Part shown: positions 8,796-18,224 of the stretch, piece after piece
Layout: each line of letters starts with the position of its first letter
How positions within the stretch are numbered: the stretch's first letter is position 1
Assembly: GCA_023435725.1 (NCBI GenBank)
Contig: JAEYRD010000044.1
Coordinates: 1-64,000, forward strand
Reading direction: 5' to 3'
Source of the DNA: Pseudomonadota bacterium
GTDB taxonomy: Bacteria; Pseudomonadota; Alphaproteobacteria; Rhizobiales; Xanthobacteraceae
DNA length: 64,000 nucleotides
Made by a program: the position numbers and the translations under genes
Notes under the pieces: model-generated
Told to the model about the DNA's origin: nothing
What the model saw: only the letters and a program-made list of their open reading frames with translations
Databases searched by the model: none

Positions 8796-9715
8796 GCTCT
8801 GGCCTTTCGTTTGTCACGGCCGATCAGGGTCTCGATCAGGCGCGGCAGGATGTAGATCGGGAATTGCGTAGCGGCGAAATATAGAGCCATTCGAGGCGAA
8901 GCGGTCGCGCCGAGCGCCGACCAGACCAGTCCAACATTGCGATTGCCGAGAATGAGCCCGACCGTCAGCCGCTGGCGCAGAGTTCCCGGCAGCAAAGCGG
9001 CGCCAGTCACCTGAAGGGCGATATTGCACGCAAAGGCAAGCACGAGGCAGACCGTCGCGGCCGGTACATCCACCGCGATCTGCGCACGGATGCCGGCCAT
9101 GGTCGCCACCGCGAAGACGAGAAGCGCCGCGACGATGACCCCGTCGACCACGTCACCATGAGCAGCCAGCATCGGCGCAGCGTGCCTGCGGAGCAGGAAG
9201 GCGACGCCCTCCGCGCTGCCGATCAACAGCGCCAGTCGTAGCGCGAGCTCGAACGCGCTGATATCGAGCCCACCGAACCAGCCTGCAAGCAGCGGGACCG
9301 TGACCGGGGCGAGCACCATGGACAACACGGTCACCACCAGCGGCACCGCGCCGTCGAGCCCGAGCATGCGTGCCACCGCGGCCGTGCCGCTCGATGGCGG
9401 CGCCGAGACGGCGAGCACGATCGCGAGCGCGAGTTCCGGATCAAGACTGAGCGCATGACTGGCGGCACCGATCACCAGCGGACAGCCGACCATGACGACG
9501 GCTGGCAGGAATACCGAAAGCGACGGTTGCCGCAGCGCCGCGACGACGGCCCGACCATCGATGCGCAACAGCGTTCCAAGCACGATCAGGAAGATCGTGG
9601 CCGGCATCAAGGGGCGCGCCAGGTCCGCCAGAACCGGGCACGCAAGCCCGAGCAGGACGCCAAGCGCCAGCAATGTCGGTCCGTGCGGGATGAGGCGCAG
9701 GAGTGAGGATCGCAT
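8792..9715 (-). CDS. BASS-family-like permease
   Basis: A 307-residue integral membrane protein with about nine hydrophobic segments, resembling the bile acid:sodium symporter/ArsB-like superfamily. Notable are SAPPSSGTAAVARMLGLD in the middle and LTVGLILGNRNVGLVWSALG near the end, the latter a typical substrate-site region. The start at 9715 (MRSSLLRL) is preferred over 9766 because the extra 17 residues look non-coding. It overlaps the DUF2891 gene by 4 bp and is divergent from the LysR gene with a 71-bp spacer. Substrate unknown, probably an organic anion. Confidence 0.75.
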   Translation of the reverse strand: MRSSLLRLIPHGPTLLALGVLLGLACPVLADLARPLMPATIFLIVLGTLLRIDGRAVVAALRQPSLSVFLPAVVMVGCPLVIGAASHALSLDPELALAIVLAVSAPPSSGTAAVARMLGLDGAVPLVVTVLSMVLAPVTVPLLAGWFGGLDISAFELALRLALLIGSAEGVAFLLRRHAAPMLAAHGDVVDGVIVAALLVFAVATMAGIRAQIAVDVPAATVCLVLAFACNIALQVTGAALLPGTLRQRLTVGLILGNRNVGLVWSALGATASPRMALYFAATQFPIYILPRLIETLIGRDKRKARA

Positions 9716-9786
9716 ACGCGTCGTCCCATCAAATTGTCCCCGGCAATAGAGCATCTCCCGCGACATTGTTGAAATCGATTATTACC

Positions 9787-10719
9787 ATGACTACCATTGC
9801 TCAAATGAATTTGGCTTCCGTCGATCTCAATCTTCTCGTCGCCTTCGAGGCGTTGATGGAGGAGCGCAGCGTGACCCGCGCCGGGCAGCGTATCGGCCTG
9901 GCGCAACCGTCCATGAGCAGCATCCTGACGCGCCTGCGGTCGCTCTTTGGCGATGATCTCTTCGTGCGGACGGCATCCGGCATGCAACCGACAGCCAAAG
10001 CCGTGGCGCTGGCGCGGCCGATCAGCGATGCGCTGGGGCAGATCAGGGGCTTGCTGGAGCCCGGATCGGACTTCGATCCCGCGACCGCCCGCCGCCGCCT
10101 GGCCATCGCGGTGACCGACTATGGCGACCTCGTCGTCGTGCCGCCGCTGGTCGCAGCGCTGCGCCGCGAGGCGCCTGGTATCGACCTGGTGGTGCGCCCC
10201 ATCATCGACGCAGCCGCGAGCGTGGCAAACCTCGAACACGGCGATATCGACGCGTTGATCGGCGGCCATCTTCCCGCCTCCACGCATATCACCCGGTGCA
10301 CGCTATTCGAGGAATCCTTTGTCTGCATCCGTGACGCAAAACGCTCCAAGCGAAATAGCCGGCTCACCAGAGACGATTACACGCGCCTTCCGCATGCCTT
10401 GTTCTCGTCCGCCGGAGGCGACGGGCTTCCCGGCGCAATCGATACGTTGCTCGCCCGACACGGTCGCAAGCGCCGGACCGCAGTTACGCTCGCGCATGTC
10501 GTTGCAGTGCCGTTTGCAGTCGCCGGCACCGATCTCGTGGCAACGATGGCCGGGCGCATCGCTCGCCGCTTCGCCGCGGCTGCCGGCGTATCCGTCACTC
10601 CGGTACCTTATGATGTGGAGGCATTTACCATCGACCTCCTCCACACGCGCCGCGCCATGGCCGACCCGGCGTTGCGCTGGTTCATCGATCTGGTCAATCG
10701 TGTCTGCGAAGGCCTCTGA
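9787..10719 (+). CDS. LysR-family transcriptional regulator
   Basis: A 310-residue LysR regulator. The N-terminal winged helix-turn-helix is clear (DLNLLVAFEALMEERSVTRA, then QRIGLAQPSMSSILTRLR and a wing ending DDLFVRT), followed by the two-lobed effector domain. Starts at 9787 or 9805 are both possible; 9787 is chosen. The divergent 71-bp spacer to the permease/DUF2891 operon makes that operon its likely target. The style (VDLNLL, ALxRPISDAL) is that of the NodD/NahR-like branch. Confidence 0.9.
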   Translation: MTTIAQMNLASVDLNLLVAFEALMEERSVTRAGQRIGLAQPSMSSILTRLRSLFGDDLFVRTASGMQPTAKAVALARPISDALGQIRGLLEPGSDFDPATARRRLAIAVTDYGDLVVVPPLVAALRREAPGIDLVVRPIIDAAASVANLEHGDIDALIGGHLPASTHITRCTLFEESFVCIRDAKRSKRNSRLTRDDYTRLPHALFSSAGGDGLPGAIDTLLARHGRKRRTAVTLAHVVAVPFAVAGTDLVATMAGRIARRFAAAAGVSVTPVPYDVEAFTIDLLHTRRAMADPALRWFIDLVNRVCEGL

Positions 10720-10920
10720 CAAGCCGCAGAGAGGCCACCGTTCCGGCAGCAATCGCGCGCGTCAATATAATCATTCCACACGATGTCAATTCGACAGCAA
10801 AACCATCGCTTCCACCCGACCACAAAGAGAATACCGGTTGTCTGACAATCATCGCAATTGAGCCGTAGAACCAATCGCAGTCCTGCGACGTTGACCGACC
10901 GATGAAAACGGGGCGACACG

Positions 10921-12276
10921 ATGGGTCCGGAGGGGCGGCACGCGATTGTCATCGGTGGGGGCGCGAGCGGCGCCCTGATAGCGTTTCAACTCTTGAAGAC
11001 CTCTCCGCCGGATCTTCGTGTCACGCTGATCGAGAAGCGACCCGAGATCGGCCGCGGCCTTGCGTATCACGCCGGCAATCCCGAACATCTCCTCAACGTG
11101 CGCGTAACGAATATGAGCGTCCTGCCTGACGACCCCGGGCACTTCTGGAATTGGCTGTGCGCGCGGCCCGGTGGGCCGCTGTGTCCGGATCCTTACTGCT
11201 TCGTTCCACGACAGGCCTACGGCGACTATCTCGCCGACCTGATCGCGCCGCTGACGTCACGCGACGAAACGCGGGGCCTCACCGTCATGCAGAACGAGTG
11301 CATCGCAATTCGCGAAACATCGTCCGATGTCGCGGTGACGCTCGCAGACGGAACGCAGCTCAGCGGCACCGTGGCCATTCTCGCGACCGGGCATGATGCC
11401 GCGGCGTCGCGCCTGCCCGGCCACGTCGACCCATGGATCTCCCCCACTGAGGCCGGCATCGACAGGGATGCAACCATGCTGATCCTCGGCACGGGCCTCT
11501 CGATGGTCGACTACGTGCTGTCACTGCTCCGCCATGGACATCAGGGGCAGATCGTCGCCGTGTCACGGCGCGGCTTGCTACCGAGAGCCCATCGCCGCAT
11601 TGATCCGATGCGCCTGACCGAGAGCGAAATTCCCTTCGGGGCCCGGATCGGCGCCTTGCTGCGCTGGTTTCGCCACCGTATCGAAGCGCATATCGTCGAG
11701 GGCGGCGACTGGCGCAGCGCGATCGATGCCATCAGGCCCTTTACGCAGCGGCTCTGGCACGAGCTGCCGCTGGAATCGCGGCGCAGATTCCTGGAGCACG
11801 CCCGCGCCTGGTGGGACGCCCATCGTCACCGTATGGCGCCCGAAGTCGAGACCCGTATCGCGGAGGCTCTTACGACCAGACGGTTGACCGTTATCCCCGG
11901 CAAGTTGGCCGCCGTCGTGCCGAACCAAAGTGGCGCGCTGGTCAGCTATCGCAGGCGCGGCCAGAGCGAGCTGTCCGAGTTTCAGGTCGGAGCGATCGTG
12001 GACTGCACCGGCATCGTCAAGGACCCGGGCGCCAGCAACAACCCGGCCGTACGCAGCCTGCTCGACAACGGACTGGCGCGGATCGACCCGCTGCGGATCG
12101 GTATCGAGGTCACGCCTGAATGCGCCATCGTCGACCGGCATGGGTCTCCGTCGCGTCGTCTCTACGCCATCGGCCCGCTCACGCGGGCCGCATTCTGGGA
12201 AATCATCGCCGTGCCCGATATCAGACAGCAATGCGCGGAGCTGGCTACCCGGCTCGGGAGCGGTACTCCTAGTTGA
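10921..12276 (+). CDS. FAD/NAD(P)-binding protein (YdhS-like)
   Basis: A 451-residue flavoprotein of the FAD-NAD(P)-binding family that includes YdhS. The N-terminal dinucleotide fold is IVIGGGASGALIAFQLL (residues 9-25), followed by HAGNPEHLLNVRVTNMS; a second glycine-rich site LILGTGLSMVDYVLSLL binds NAD(P). The C-terminal WEIIAVPDIRQQC is a family feature. The reaction is unknown. It stands alone on the plus strand and overlaps the convergent aldolase gene by 8 bp. The ~200 bp upstream is A/T-richer and probably holds its promoter. Confidence 0.82.
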   Translation: MGPEGRHAIVIGGGASGALIAFQLLKTSPPDLRVTLIEKRPEIGRGLAYHAGNPEHLLNVRVTNMSVLPDDPGHFWNWLCARPGGPLCPDPYCFVPRQAYGDYLADLIAPLTSRDETRGLTVMQNECIAIRETSSDVAVTLADGTQLSGTVAILATGHDAAASRLPGHVDPWISPTEAGIDRDATMLILGTGLSMVDYVLSLLRHGHQGQIVAVSRRGLLPRAHRRIDPMRLTESEIPFGARIGALLRWFRHRIEAHIVEGGDWRSAIDAIRPFTQRLWHELPLESRRRFLEHARAWWDAHRHRMAPEVETRIAEALTTRRLTVIPGKLAAVVPNQSGALVSYRRRGQSELSEFQVGAIVDCTGIVKDPGASNNPAVRSLLDNGLARIDPLRIGIEVTPECAIVDRHGSPSRRLYAIGPLTRAAFWEIIAVPDIRQQCAELATRLGSGTPS

Positions 12277-13051
12277 ACAGATCCGGCTCTGCTTCAGTGA
12301 TCCAGTCCCAAAGCGGCTGGAAGCTGAAATAGCCGCCCTTGTGGGTACCGACCTGCCGCGAGGTCAGGCTGGCGATCTCATGCGGGATCGGCTTCGGCGT
12401 GCCGGCGGCCTCGGCGAGCAACTGGGCGCGCGCCGCATTGTCCATCGCGATGTACCACCAGGCGGCGGCCTCGATGGTCGGTCCCACCGTTAGCAGGCCG
12501 TGATTTTGCAGGATCGCGGCCTTCTTCGATCCCAGCGCCTGGGCGATCTTGCGGCCCTCTTCCGCCTCCAGCACGACACCGGAGAACGGATCGAACAGCA
12601 CGTGATCCTCGTAGAAGGCGCATGAATCCTGCGTCAGCGGATCGAGCAGTCGACCGAGCGCCGACCAGGCCTTGCCATAGGTCGAATGGGTGTGCGCAGC
12701 CGCGATCACTTCCGGATGCGCGGCGTGGATCGCCGAATGAATCACGAAGCCGGCCTGGTTGATCGGCCTGTCACCGATCAGGATGTTGCCATCGTGGTCG
12801 ACTAGCTGAAGGTCGGACACCTTGATCTGGCTGAAATGCTTCGACAGCGGATTGATCCAGAACCGCTCGGGAAACTCCGGATCACGCACGGTGACATGGC
12901 CCGCCAGACCTTGATCGAAGCCATAGCGCGAAAACAGCCGGAACGTTGCTGCAAGGCGTTGCTTGCGATGCAGCCTCTCCTCCTCGAACGAAGCAGCCGG
13001 CGTACGTTCAACCAGGGAATATTTCTTGGGCTTCTCGACGACCTTGTTCAT
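12269..13051 (-). CDS. Class II aldolase/adducin family protein
   Basis: A 260-residue class II aldolase-fold protein. The three zinc histidines are H120 and H122 in AAAHTHSTYG and H184 in LQNHGLLTVG. The N-terminal GLAGHVTVRDPE is the standard substrate-loop region. Sequences of this type are annotated as aldolases, epimerases or decarboxylases, so the reaction is open. It lies 15 bp downstream of a D-2-hydroxyacid dehydrogenase on the same strand, so together they probably process a 2-hydroxy or 2-keto acid. The overlap at its 3' end with the convergent FAD protein is only 8 bp. Confidence 0.85.
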   Translation of the reverse strand: MNKVVEKPKKYSLVERTPAASFEEERLHRKQRLAATFRLFSRYGFDQGLAGHVTVRDPEFPERFWINPLSKHFSQIKVSDLQLVDHDGNILIGDRPINQAGFVIHSAIHAAHPEVIAAAHTHSTYGKAWSALGRLLDPLTQDSCAFYEDHVLFDPFSGVVLEAEEGRKIAQALGSKKAAILQNHGLLTVGPTIEAAAWWYIAMDNAARAQLLAEAAGTPKPIPHEIASLTSRQVGTHKGGYFSFQPLWDWITEAEPDLFN

Positions 13052-13066
13052 TGTCGGGCTCCTTCT

Positions 13067-14059
13067 CTAGTATTCAAGATTCTTGTCGAAGACGTCGGCC
13101 AGCGGCACGCCATGCGCATAGGCGTCGAGGTTGACCAGCGTCTTGTCGGCCAGCCGCTTGACGTCTTCTCCTCCCGTCCACGAGACGTGCGGAGTCAGGA
13201 CGACCTTTGGATGGTCATAGATCGGATCTCCATCCAGCGGCGGCTCCGGATCCGTCACATCGAGCGTCGCACCGGCGATCCGGCCCACGTCGAGCGCCTG
13301 CAGCAGGGCCTTCTGATCGATGATCTTGCCACGCGCGACATTGATCAGATGCAGCGATTTCCTCGCCCGCGCCAGCACGTCGGCGTTGATCAGACGAGCC
13401 GTCTTCGTCGTCGCCGGCAGCGCCAAGACAAGATGATCGGAGACCTCGACCAGCTGCTCGATGCTGTCGACCGGCTGGATGCCCGGAAGAACGTATTGCC
13501 ACGCCGACCGTCGCAGAACCTTGATATTGACGCCGAACGGCTTGACGCGCTCGGCGACGGCGCGGCCGATCGCGCCGAAGCCGGCGATCCCGATCGTCTT
13601 GCCGCTGACCGAGCCCAGCGGGGTGATCTTCCATTGCTCGCGATTGCGCGGACGGATGGCATGGATGCGTTTTTCGAAGCCGAGGATCGCCGCGAGGACA
13701 TATTCCGCGATCGGATCAGCCGAGATGCCGCGTCCGACCGTGACCACCGGACCGTCGAGCAGCCACGCGGGAAAAAAATCGATCCCTGTCGATGCAGTCT
13801 GGATCCAGCGCAGGCCGAACGGCCAGCCCGCAGGCCTCTCCGCAGCCGCCCTGTGCCAGCCCGCCAGCGGCCGCGTCAGCAACACGTCGGCTTCCGGGGC
13901 AACCTCCCACGGCGCGCGATCGGGTGGATGATCGATGATCAGCGGGCGCGACCAATGATCGACGAGCGCTGCACGAACCTCCGCACCGAGCTGATTGACG
14001 ATGATCGGCGATCTCTCGATGGTGGATGCGCGTTTGCTTTCAAAGCGGGGGGTATTCAT
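13067..14059 (-). CDS. D-2-hydroxyacid dehydrogenase (NAD-binding)
   Basis: A 330-residue D-isomer-specific 2-hydroxyacid dehydrogenase. The NAD-binding Rossmann motif is GIAGFGAIGRAVAE near the middle. The catalytic Arg is in LINVARGKIID, the Glu in DVTDPEPPLDGDP and the His in VVLTPHVSW. It would interconvert a 2-keto acid and the D-2-hydroxy acid in the cytoplasm. First gene of a two-gene minus-strand unit with the class II aldolase 15 bp downstream. The start at 14059 is accepted, though an internal start would only trim the poorly conserved first residues. Confidence 0.88.
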   Translation of the reverse strand: MNTPRFESKRASTIERSPIIVNQLGAEVRAALVDHWSRPLIIDHPPDRAPWEVAPEADVLLTRPLAGWHRAAAERPAGWPFGLRWIQTASTGIDFFPAWLLDGPVVTVGRGISADPIAEYVLAAILGFEKRIHAIRPRNREQWKITPLGSVSGKTIGIAGFGAIGRAVAERVKPFGVNIKVLRRSAWQYVLPGIQPVDSIEQLVEVSDHLVLALPATTKTARLINADVLARARKSLHLINVARGKIIDQKALLQALDVGRIAGATLDVTDPEPPLDGDPIYDHPKVVLTPHVSWTGGEDVKRLADKTLVNLDAYAHGVPLADVFDKNLEY

Positions 14060-14275
14060 GTCACACGTTCACGATGGCAACGACGCGGACATGCTAGGTG
14101 CTCAACGCAAGATAGTCTTTTCAAAGATGACCGGCATCCTGCAACAACAGGACGAGCCTTCTGGGCAAGGCATAAGGATTCGTCTCTCCACGCAGATCAA
14201 CGACAGGTCTGATCGCGCGCGGCTTGACATCGGCGCGGACCATCCGATCTTGAGTGGTCATCAAGGAGCTCGCTC

Positions 14276-14674
14276 ATGAAAATCCTCAACATCCTGACAC
14301 GGCGTTACCTGCCGCTGGAGCAATTGGATGCGGCCGTCGCCTTCAACGAGGCTCTGATCGGTCAGAAGGCACGACTCCGTTTTGATTATCCTCAATACGA
14401 TCTCAGACTGGCGCAGGTCGCGTCGATCCTCTTCATCGCCGGAACCGAACAAAGCCTGAAGCCGTTCACCGCGACACACATGACGTTCATGGTGGAGGAT
14501 ATCGAGGCTTTTGCCGCACATCTCCCGACGATCGGCGCGACGGTCCTGGAAGCGCCGAAGCCAGTCCCGACGGGCAAGAACATGCTGGTGCGCCATCCGG
14601 ACCAGACGCTCGTCGAATATGTCGAGCACAACGACAAGCATCCGGCGGACGTGCTGTCGTCGGCCTCTCGCTGA
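14276..14674 (+). CDS. VOC superfamily (glyoxalase/dioxygenase fold) protein
   Basis: A 132-residue single-domain VOC protein. It has the beta-alpha-beta-beta-beta pattern, FIAGTEQSLKPF in the first half, then HMTFMVEDIEAFAAHL and the ending RHPDQTLVEYVEH, where His and Glu are typical metal ligands. Such proteins act in glyoxalase, fosfomycin-thiol or ring-cleavage chemistry; the exact role is not readable. GGAGCTCGCTC precedes the ATG. It is convergent with the ferredoxin gene 25 bp beyond its stop and divergent from the dehydrogenase, with a ~215 bp promoter region between. Confidence 0.75.
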   Translation: MKILNILTRRYLPLEQLDAAVAFNEALIGQKARLRFDYPQYDLRLAQVASILFIAGTEQSLKPFTATHMTFMVEDIEAFAAHLPTIGATVLEAPKPVPTGKNMLVRHPDQTLVEYVEHNDKHPADVLSSASR

Positions 14675-14699
14675 TCTGGCCGCGGCTATTTGCTGCCGC

Positions 14700-15065
14700 T
14701 CACGCGCCTGGCGGCTTCGCTTGCGCCGCAGCCTCGCCAGCGCGGCGGAACACGGTCTCCATCAGCCACTGTTCGTTGGGAAAGAGCTCCATCCATTCAT
14801 CCCAGCCGGAGTGCTTGCGATATTGACCAAGATGCCCGGACGCCAGCACGTCGCCCGTGCTTACGGAAACGCGGCGGTCGCAATCCGGCGCGACATAGAT
14901 CGCATCTGCCCGGCAATACAGCTCGCACATGAAGCAAGTCTGGCAGTCCTCGACGCGCGCGAGAACGGGCTGGCCGGCTCGGCCGGGATCGAGGACGTTG
15001 GCCGGGCAGACCTCGATGCATGCCCCGCAATCCGTGCAGCGCTCAGCGACGATGAGTTCGATCAT
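14700..15065 (-). CDS. Two-cluster [4Fe-4S] ferredoxin (AprB-like)
   Basis: A 121-residue ferredoxin with two cluster motifs: C10-x2-C13-x2-C16-x3-C20-P and C41-x2-C44-x2-C47-x3-C51. The spacing, ERCTDCGACIEVCPANVLDP and the tail with SGWDEW resemble the beta subunit of adenylylsulfate reductase and related small electron carriers. The start at 15065 (MIELIVAERC) overlaps the flavoprotein gene by 4 bp, so the pair is translationally coupled and likely forms a complex. It would pass electrons to or from the FAD of the partner. A paralogous pair lies at 21929-23874. Confidence 0.85.
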   Translation of the reverse strand: MIELIVAERCTDCGACIEVCPANVLDPGRAGQPVLARVEDCQTCFMCELYCRADAIYVAPDCDRRVSVSTGDVLASGHLGQYRKHSGWDEWMELFPNEQWLMETVFRRAGEAAAQAKPPGA

Positions 15066-16666
15066 GACACCTCCTCGAGCTGCTCGGGCCGAACGTTCGC
15101 AGATGGACGGTCGATCGCCACCCAGACCCGGTCCAGTCCGCCGCTGAGCAGGCGCGCGGCCAGGGCGGGATCCTGTGCGGGGCAATCCTCACGACGGTGG
15201 AGCCCTCTGCTCTCGCTGCGCGCAGTCGCCGTGGCGACCGACCAGCGCGCAGTTGCCAGCAAGGCCGCGGCCTCACGCAGGGCGATCGAGCCCGCCTGTC
15301 CGTGATCTGCCACCTCGCCCCATAGATCTTCGAGTGCGCGCGAGGATACGGCAAGCCCTGCACCGGTGCGGAACAGATTCTTTTCGAATGGATGCATCTC
15401 CATGCGCACGCCGTCCATAGCTGCGGCCACATCGACGGCCTTTGGCTGTCCGCGAGGCCGGAGCCCAGCCCGACCAAGCGGCCGGAGGTCCGCGGAGCCC
15501 CCCTTCGTGCTACGTGCCACGCGCGCGGCCGCCCGCCCCGCGAACACGCCCGACGACAGCGCCCAGGCCGAGTTGACGTTGCCGCCGCCGGAGATCGCGC
15601 CCGCGACCTTTTCGCGCGATGCATTGTCACCGGCGACGAACAGTCCCGGCACCGACGTCGCGCAATCCTCATCATGCACCCGCACGCCGCCAATACCGCG
15701 GATGGTACCGTCATTGTGCAAGGTGACTTCAAATCGTTCGCGGTAGGGATCGATACCCCAGCGATCGAACACCAGTGGCACGTTGGGCGAGATCGTATGC
15801 AGCCTTGCCCTGATATCGTCGGGCAGACGGTGCAGCGAGCAGTAGACTGAGCCGCGTTGCAGCGCCCGAGCGAGGCCAATGGTTTGGTCAGGACCGAACG
15901 GCAGTTCGAGTTCCTGATCGTCGGCGTCGTAGTAGGTCGCAAACGAATAGGCCATGCTGCGCGTCATCGTCGAATGCGCCGGCGCAATGGTGTAGGCGGA
16001 AGTGAATTCCATGCCGGACATCTCTGCGCCCGCCTCGGCCGCCATGAGGTAGCCGTCGCCGGTGTTCGTGTGCGATCCCAGCAGGTGCGACAGGAAGCTT
16101 GTGCCGCCGGCCGCGAGCACCACCGCACCAGCTTCGATCCGATAGGCGCGCCCACCATCCTGCCGGCGCTGGCCGCGCGCACCGCCAATCGATCCATCGG
16201 CGCGCGCCAGCAGCTCGATGATCGGCGAATGATCAAGAATGGTGACGCCGTGGCTCAGCACGTGACGGCGGAGCGCGCGCATGTATTCCGGCCCACGCAC
16301 CGCGCGGTAGTTCAGCCTACCCTCGTCGTCCACGCCAAACTTGTAATGGCGAGCAAGCGTCGGCAGCGTGCGCCAGGTCTGGTCCAGGATGCGATACATC
16401 CATTCTGCTTCGCCAAGGCCGAGCCCGGCGGCGACGCGATTGGCAACAACCGCATCCCGCGCCGTCGGAGGATCAGGCGGCACCCACCAGTGGCCCGGCC
16501 CCGCCGCAGCCGTCACCCCGCTGGTGCCGCAGTAGCCCTTGTCTGCCAGAACGACCCTTGCACCGGCTTGCGCGGCCGACACCGCCGCCCATGCTCCAGC
16601 CATTCCGCCACCGACGATCAACACATCGGCCGTGATCGACAGCTCTTCGAAGGGCGACGCGGCCAT
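15062..16666 (-). CDS. FAD-dependent oxidoreductase, AprA/fumarate reductase-like
   Basis: A 534-residue flavoprotein of the succinate dehydrogenase/fumarate reductase/adenylylsulfate reductase alpha family. FAD site VLIVGGGMAGAWAAVSAA near residues 15-32, then VVLADKGYCGTSG; the second FAD region is GLFVAGDNASREKVAGAI; the C-terminal domain has SESRGLHRREDCP. The start at 16666 has GGAGG upstream and removes an implausible 87-residue extension. Coupled to a ferredoxin (4-bp overlap) and divergent from an SsuABC-like importer. The substrate is probably the compound brought in by that importer (inference); a true APS reductase role is not established. Confidence 0.85.
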   Translation of the reverse strand: MAASPFEELSITADVLIVGGGMAGAWAAVSAAQAGARVVLADKGYCGTSGVTAAAGPGHWWVPPDPPTARDAVVANRVAAGLGLGEAEWMYRILDQTWRTLPTLARHYKFGVDDEGRLNYRAVRGPEYMRALRRHVLSHGVTILDHSPIIELLARADGSIGGARGQRRQDGGRAYRIEAGAVVLAAGGTSFLSHLLGSHTNTGDGYLMAAEAGAEMSGMEFTSAYTIAPAHSTMTRSMAYSFATYYDADDQELELPFGPDQTIGLARALQRGSVYCSLHRLPDDIRARLHTISPNVPLVFDRWGIDPYRERFEVTLHNDGTIRGIGGVRVHDEDCATSVPGLFVAGDNASREKVAGAISGGGNVNSAWALSSGVFAGRAAARVARSTKGGSADLRPLGRAGLRPRGQPKAVDVAAAMDGVRMEMHPFEKNLFRTGAGLAVSSRALEDLWGEVADHGQAGSIALREAAALLATARWSVATATARSESRGLHRREDCPAQDPALAARLLSGGLDRVWVAIDRPSANVRPEQLEEVS

Positions 16667-17215
16667 TATCTCTGCCTCCGGGCGATACAACGGCAAAATT
16701 CTCGGCACCGGAAGAATGTCGGGGTGCAGGAAGTCGATGCCTGTCGACACATGGTTGGGCCGCACCATACCCACGTCAATGAAAGGCAAAACTCTTTTCG
16801 ATGCCCGTCGCGGACGATTCGCGTCGCCATTGCCGATGCCGGCGAGACGACTATTTCGATGGAGAACAGACTTCTCCAGACGTGACGGCGAACGAGACGG
16901 CATTCCCCGAGCTCCTTCCCTCTGCACTCATGGCGGCCGTGAGGTTGATTGCGCATCGCGCCTTTGCCTGCACAGCTTCGCCGTGCGCTGCAAATATTCG
17001 GCAAGCACCTCGCTGCATTGAGAACACACTTCTTCATCTGAAAGGATTGAGGAACAAGTCTTCTGGAAAACGCACCCTGCTCAGCGTGTTTCTTTCGAAG
17101 ATCGCGCCGTGACATCAGTTCACTGGACCGGCCGCCTGATTTCCTGACATGTGGCCCTAAATGGCCGCGGAGTTTCGTGTAACGGCCGATCGAACGTGAA
17201 CTCGAGAGACACAGA
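16667..17215. other. Divergent promoter region, flavoprotein versus SsuA-like gene
   Basis: About 550 bp between two divergent operons, with no convincing gene on either strand. The minus-strand frame continuing from the flavoprotein is open to 16927 but has an Arg-rich, non-family composition. The part nearest 17215 contains a short dyad (GGCCCTAAATGGCC at 17152-17165), a possible operator for the importer. A shared regulator for both operons would be expected to bind here. Confidence 0.4.
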
Positions 17216-18223
17216 ATGATTGCATCGAAGTCCTTCTACGCGGCCGCGCTCTCGCTAATCATGGAGGCCACTGGCGCAAATGCCGTCCGCGCCGAGACGG
17301 CGCAGCTTCGTATCGCCCAACAATTCGGCATCGCTTATCTTCCGCTCATCGTTGCCAGCGAAAAGGGACTGATCGAGCAGGAAGCCAAGGCGCTCGGAAT
17401 CACGCCGCCGAAGATCGAATGGCTGCGGCTCTCCGGCGCCGCGGCCATGAACGAAGCCCTCATTTCGGGCGGCCTCGACTTCGCCACGGCAGGAATCACG
17501 CCGATGATTTTGACCTGGGACAAGACGCGGACCACCGCCAAGATCATCGGCGTGGCCGCGCTGGGCTCGATGGCCAATATCCTGACCACCAACAATCCGA
17601 ACATCAAGACGCTGGCGGATTTCACCGAGAAGGACCGGATCGCGCTTCCCTCGGTCAAGGTCGGCTTCCAACCGATCGTCCTTCAGATGGCGGCGGACAA
17701 GGCATTCGGCAAGTACGACAAGCTCGACGAGCTCACAGTCAGCATGCCCCACCCGGACGCGACGGCGCAGATCCTGTCGGGACATTCGGAAATCACCGCT
17801 CACTTCACCTCGCCGCCGTTCTCGCAACAGCAACTGGCCACCGGCAAGGTGCATCAGGTGCTGAACAGCTACGATGTGCTCGGAGGGCCCCACACTTTCA
17901 ACGTGGTCTATTCCACCACCAATTTCATCAACGACAATCCAAAGACGATCCAGGCATTCGTCCGCGGTCTCGACCGCGCCAACGAATGGATCAAGGCCAA
18001 TCCGAAGGACGCCGCCGCGCTTTACATCAAGGCGGAAGGTTCGAAGCTCGCGCCTGACTTCGTCGAGGGCATCATTCGTGACAAGGACGTGAACTTCACG
18101 ACGGCTCCGGAAGGCGCCCAGAAGTTCGCAGATTTCGAGGCCAAGGTCGGCCTGATCAGGCAGGCGCCGACGTCGTGGCGGGATCTGTTCTGGTCCGGCC
18201 TCGGAGAGAAGCCTGGAAGCTGA
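17216..18223 (+). CDS. ABC transporter substrate-binding protein, SsuA/TauA/NrtA type
   Basis: A 335-residue periplasmic binding protein of the nitrate/sulfonate/taurine class. It has a signal peptide (first ~26 residues ending AVRAE), then LRIAQQFGIAYLPLIVASEK, the typical first strand of the NMT1/SsuA fold. The middle carries AAMNEALISGGLDFATAGITP, the family's ligand-loop region. First gene of an A-B-C operon on the plus strand and divergent from the AprA-like flavoprotein. Ligand probably a sulfonate or other organosulfur anion (inference from family and context). Confidence 0.88.
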   Translation: MIASKSFYAAALSLIMEATGANAVRAETAQLRIAQQFGIAYLPLIVASEKGLIEQEAKALGITPPKIEWLRLSGAAAMNEALISGGLDFATAGITPMILTWDKTRTTAKIIGVAALGSMANILTTNNPNIKTLADFTEKDRIALPSVKVGFQPIVLQMAADKAFGKYDKLDELTVSMPHPDATAQILSGHSEITAHFTSPPFSQQQLATGKVHQVLNSYDVLGGPHTFNVVYSTTNFINDNPKTIQAFVRGLDRANEWIKANPKDAAALYIKAEGSKLAPDFVEGIIRDKDVNFTTAPEGAQKFADFEAKVGLIRQAPTSWRDLFWSGLGEKPGS

Positions 18224-18224
18224 C

